DNA of 18,145 nt from Chloromonas sp. AAM2 (lineage: Eukaryota > Chlorophyta > Chlorophyceae > Chlamydomonadales > Chlamydomonadaceae). The notes under the pieces are model-generated. The model had not been told where the DNA came from. It worked only from the letters and a program-made list of their open reading frames with translations, and searched no databases. Position numbers and translations under genes: made by a program. Where the stretch lies: the NCBI GenBank assembly GCA_004335635.1, contig QAXH01001673.1, positions 6,637-24,781 on the forward strand. The letters run 5' to 3'. Positions 17,550 through 18,145 of this stretch are shown here, in pieces (positions within the stretch are counted from its first letter, which is position 1; the number at the start of each line of letters is the position of its first letter).

Positions 17550-18003
17550 CCTTTTACCCCTTCTTCCGGCCCTTTTCAGAACCTGTTACCAATGGTTCTA
17601 GCAGCATTCATCGTGCTCAGGGCAGGGATCCGGCCCCTGCCTCCGCCTGGCTTGTTCCACTATCATCGTCTGGGCCGTGCAGAGCATTCTACCTCCTTGG
17701 TTATGTCCCATGGAGAACTGTGCAAAAACGCAATGAACGAGTCGCTTTCGTGGCAAGGCCTTACCCTGTTTGGATGATTTGCCACACTCGTTCAATCGTT
17801 TGCCTCCCCTCTGATCCGCAGAGTTGGTTTCCGAGGTACTTGAAACGTCACGCCAGTGCCATTGTGCTTGTTTGCCATCATCATGTCCTCAGTCCTACGG
17901 CGTGATAAAGCGCTCCCAAAGTGCACATGCAAAACGACACACGCGTACGTGCATTCAGCACGTGTCTTGTCAGGGACACACATTGGGTGCTCTGCACGTT
18001 ATG
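17550..18003. other. No gene recognised
   Basis: Open frames of 60 to about 110 codons occur on both strands downstream of the 5S gene, but none shows a recognisable motif or joins in phase to the CNB exons. From about 17918 the sequence becomes rich in alternating GCAC/GTGC motifs that grade into the terminal tandem array. Confidence 0.5.
17552..17555 (+). terminator. T-run terminator of the 5S gene
   Basis: TTTT begins three bases after the predicted 3' end of 5S, the normal RNA polymerase III stop signal. Confidence 0.7.
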
Positions 18004-18145
18004 AATGCACGTGCTCCATCAATGTCACAGTGCACGTGCGGCCTCCACTTCCAATGCACATGCTCCACCAATGTCACAGTGCATGTGCGGCCTCCACTTC
18101 CAATGCACGTGCTCCACCAATGTCACAGTGCATGTGCGGCCTCCA
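18004..18145. repeat. 49-bp tandem repeat with paired palindromes
   Basis: Nearly three copies of a 49-bp unit start at 18004, 18053 and 18102 and run off the right edge. Each unit holds two palindrome-like motifs, GCACGTGC or GCACATGC and then GCACGTGCG or GCATGTGCG, either side of TCCACCAATGTCACAGT. The copies differ mainly by C/T changes that turn CACGTG into CATGTG or CACATG. Confidence 0.93.

Overview
The window looks like nuclear DNA of an intron-rich eukaryote, most likely a chlorophyte green alga. The base composition is mixed, and the introns are numerous, roughly 90-700 bp long and full of short repeats; this would suit a Dunaliella-like or other volvocalean genome, but the species-level guess is inference. 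The window holds two divergently transcribed, split protein-coding genes and one small RNA gene. None of the long open frames is a complete gene; the genes emerge only when exons with matching splice phases are joined.

Positions 12347 down to 442 (minus strand) carry an exportin-7 (XPO7/RanBP16) gene. I traced 23 coding exons from the initiator ATG. They encode 972 residues plus a split codon, with every splice phase consistent, and follow the known exportin-7 family almost end to end. The C-terminal hundred or so residues lie beyond the left edge. Two of the 22 introns begin with GC instead of GT. The introns hold microsatellites, short tandem repeats, one candidate foldback/MITE element (8775-9143) and several decayed partial copies of the neighbouring exons.

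Positions 12348-13732 are the shared upstream region of the two divergent genes. I see no supportable exon there, but there is a perfect 12-bp inverted repeat and an ATTC-type microsatellite.

Positions 13733-16936 (plus strand) carry the first seven recognisable exons of a protein with cyclic-nucleotide-binding (CNB) folds. One CNB domain is complete with its phosphate-binding cassette, and a second has only its first half in the window. The gene probably continues past the right edge or has exons I could not identify.

Positions 17430-17549 (plus strand) match a 120-nt 5S rRNA gene, with a fully pairing terminal helix, recognisable internal control regions and a T-run terminator. It stands alone rather than in an array here, downstream of (or inside an intron of) the CNB gene. 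Both window edges (1-117 and 18004-18145) are tandem repeats rich in CACGTG.

I found no prokaryotic operon, phage, CRISPR array or defence system. The most interesting structure is the repeated occurrence of partial exon copies beside their parent exons in exportin-7, one of them in frame and readable through its short spacer.
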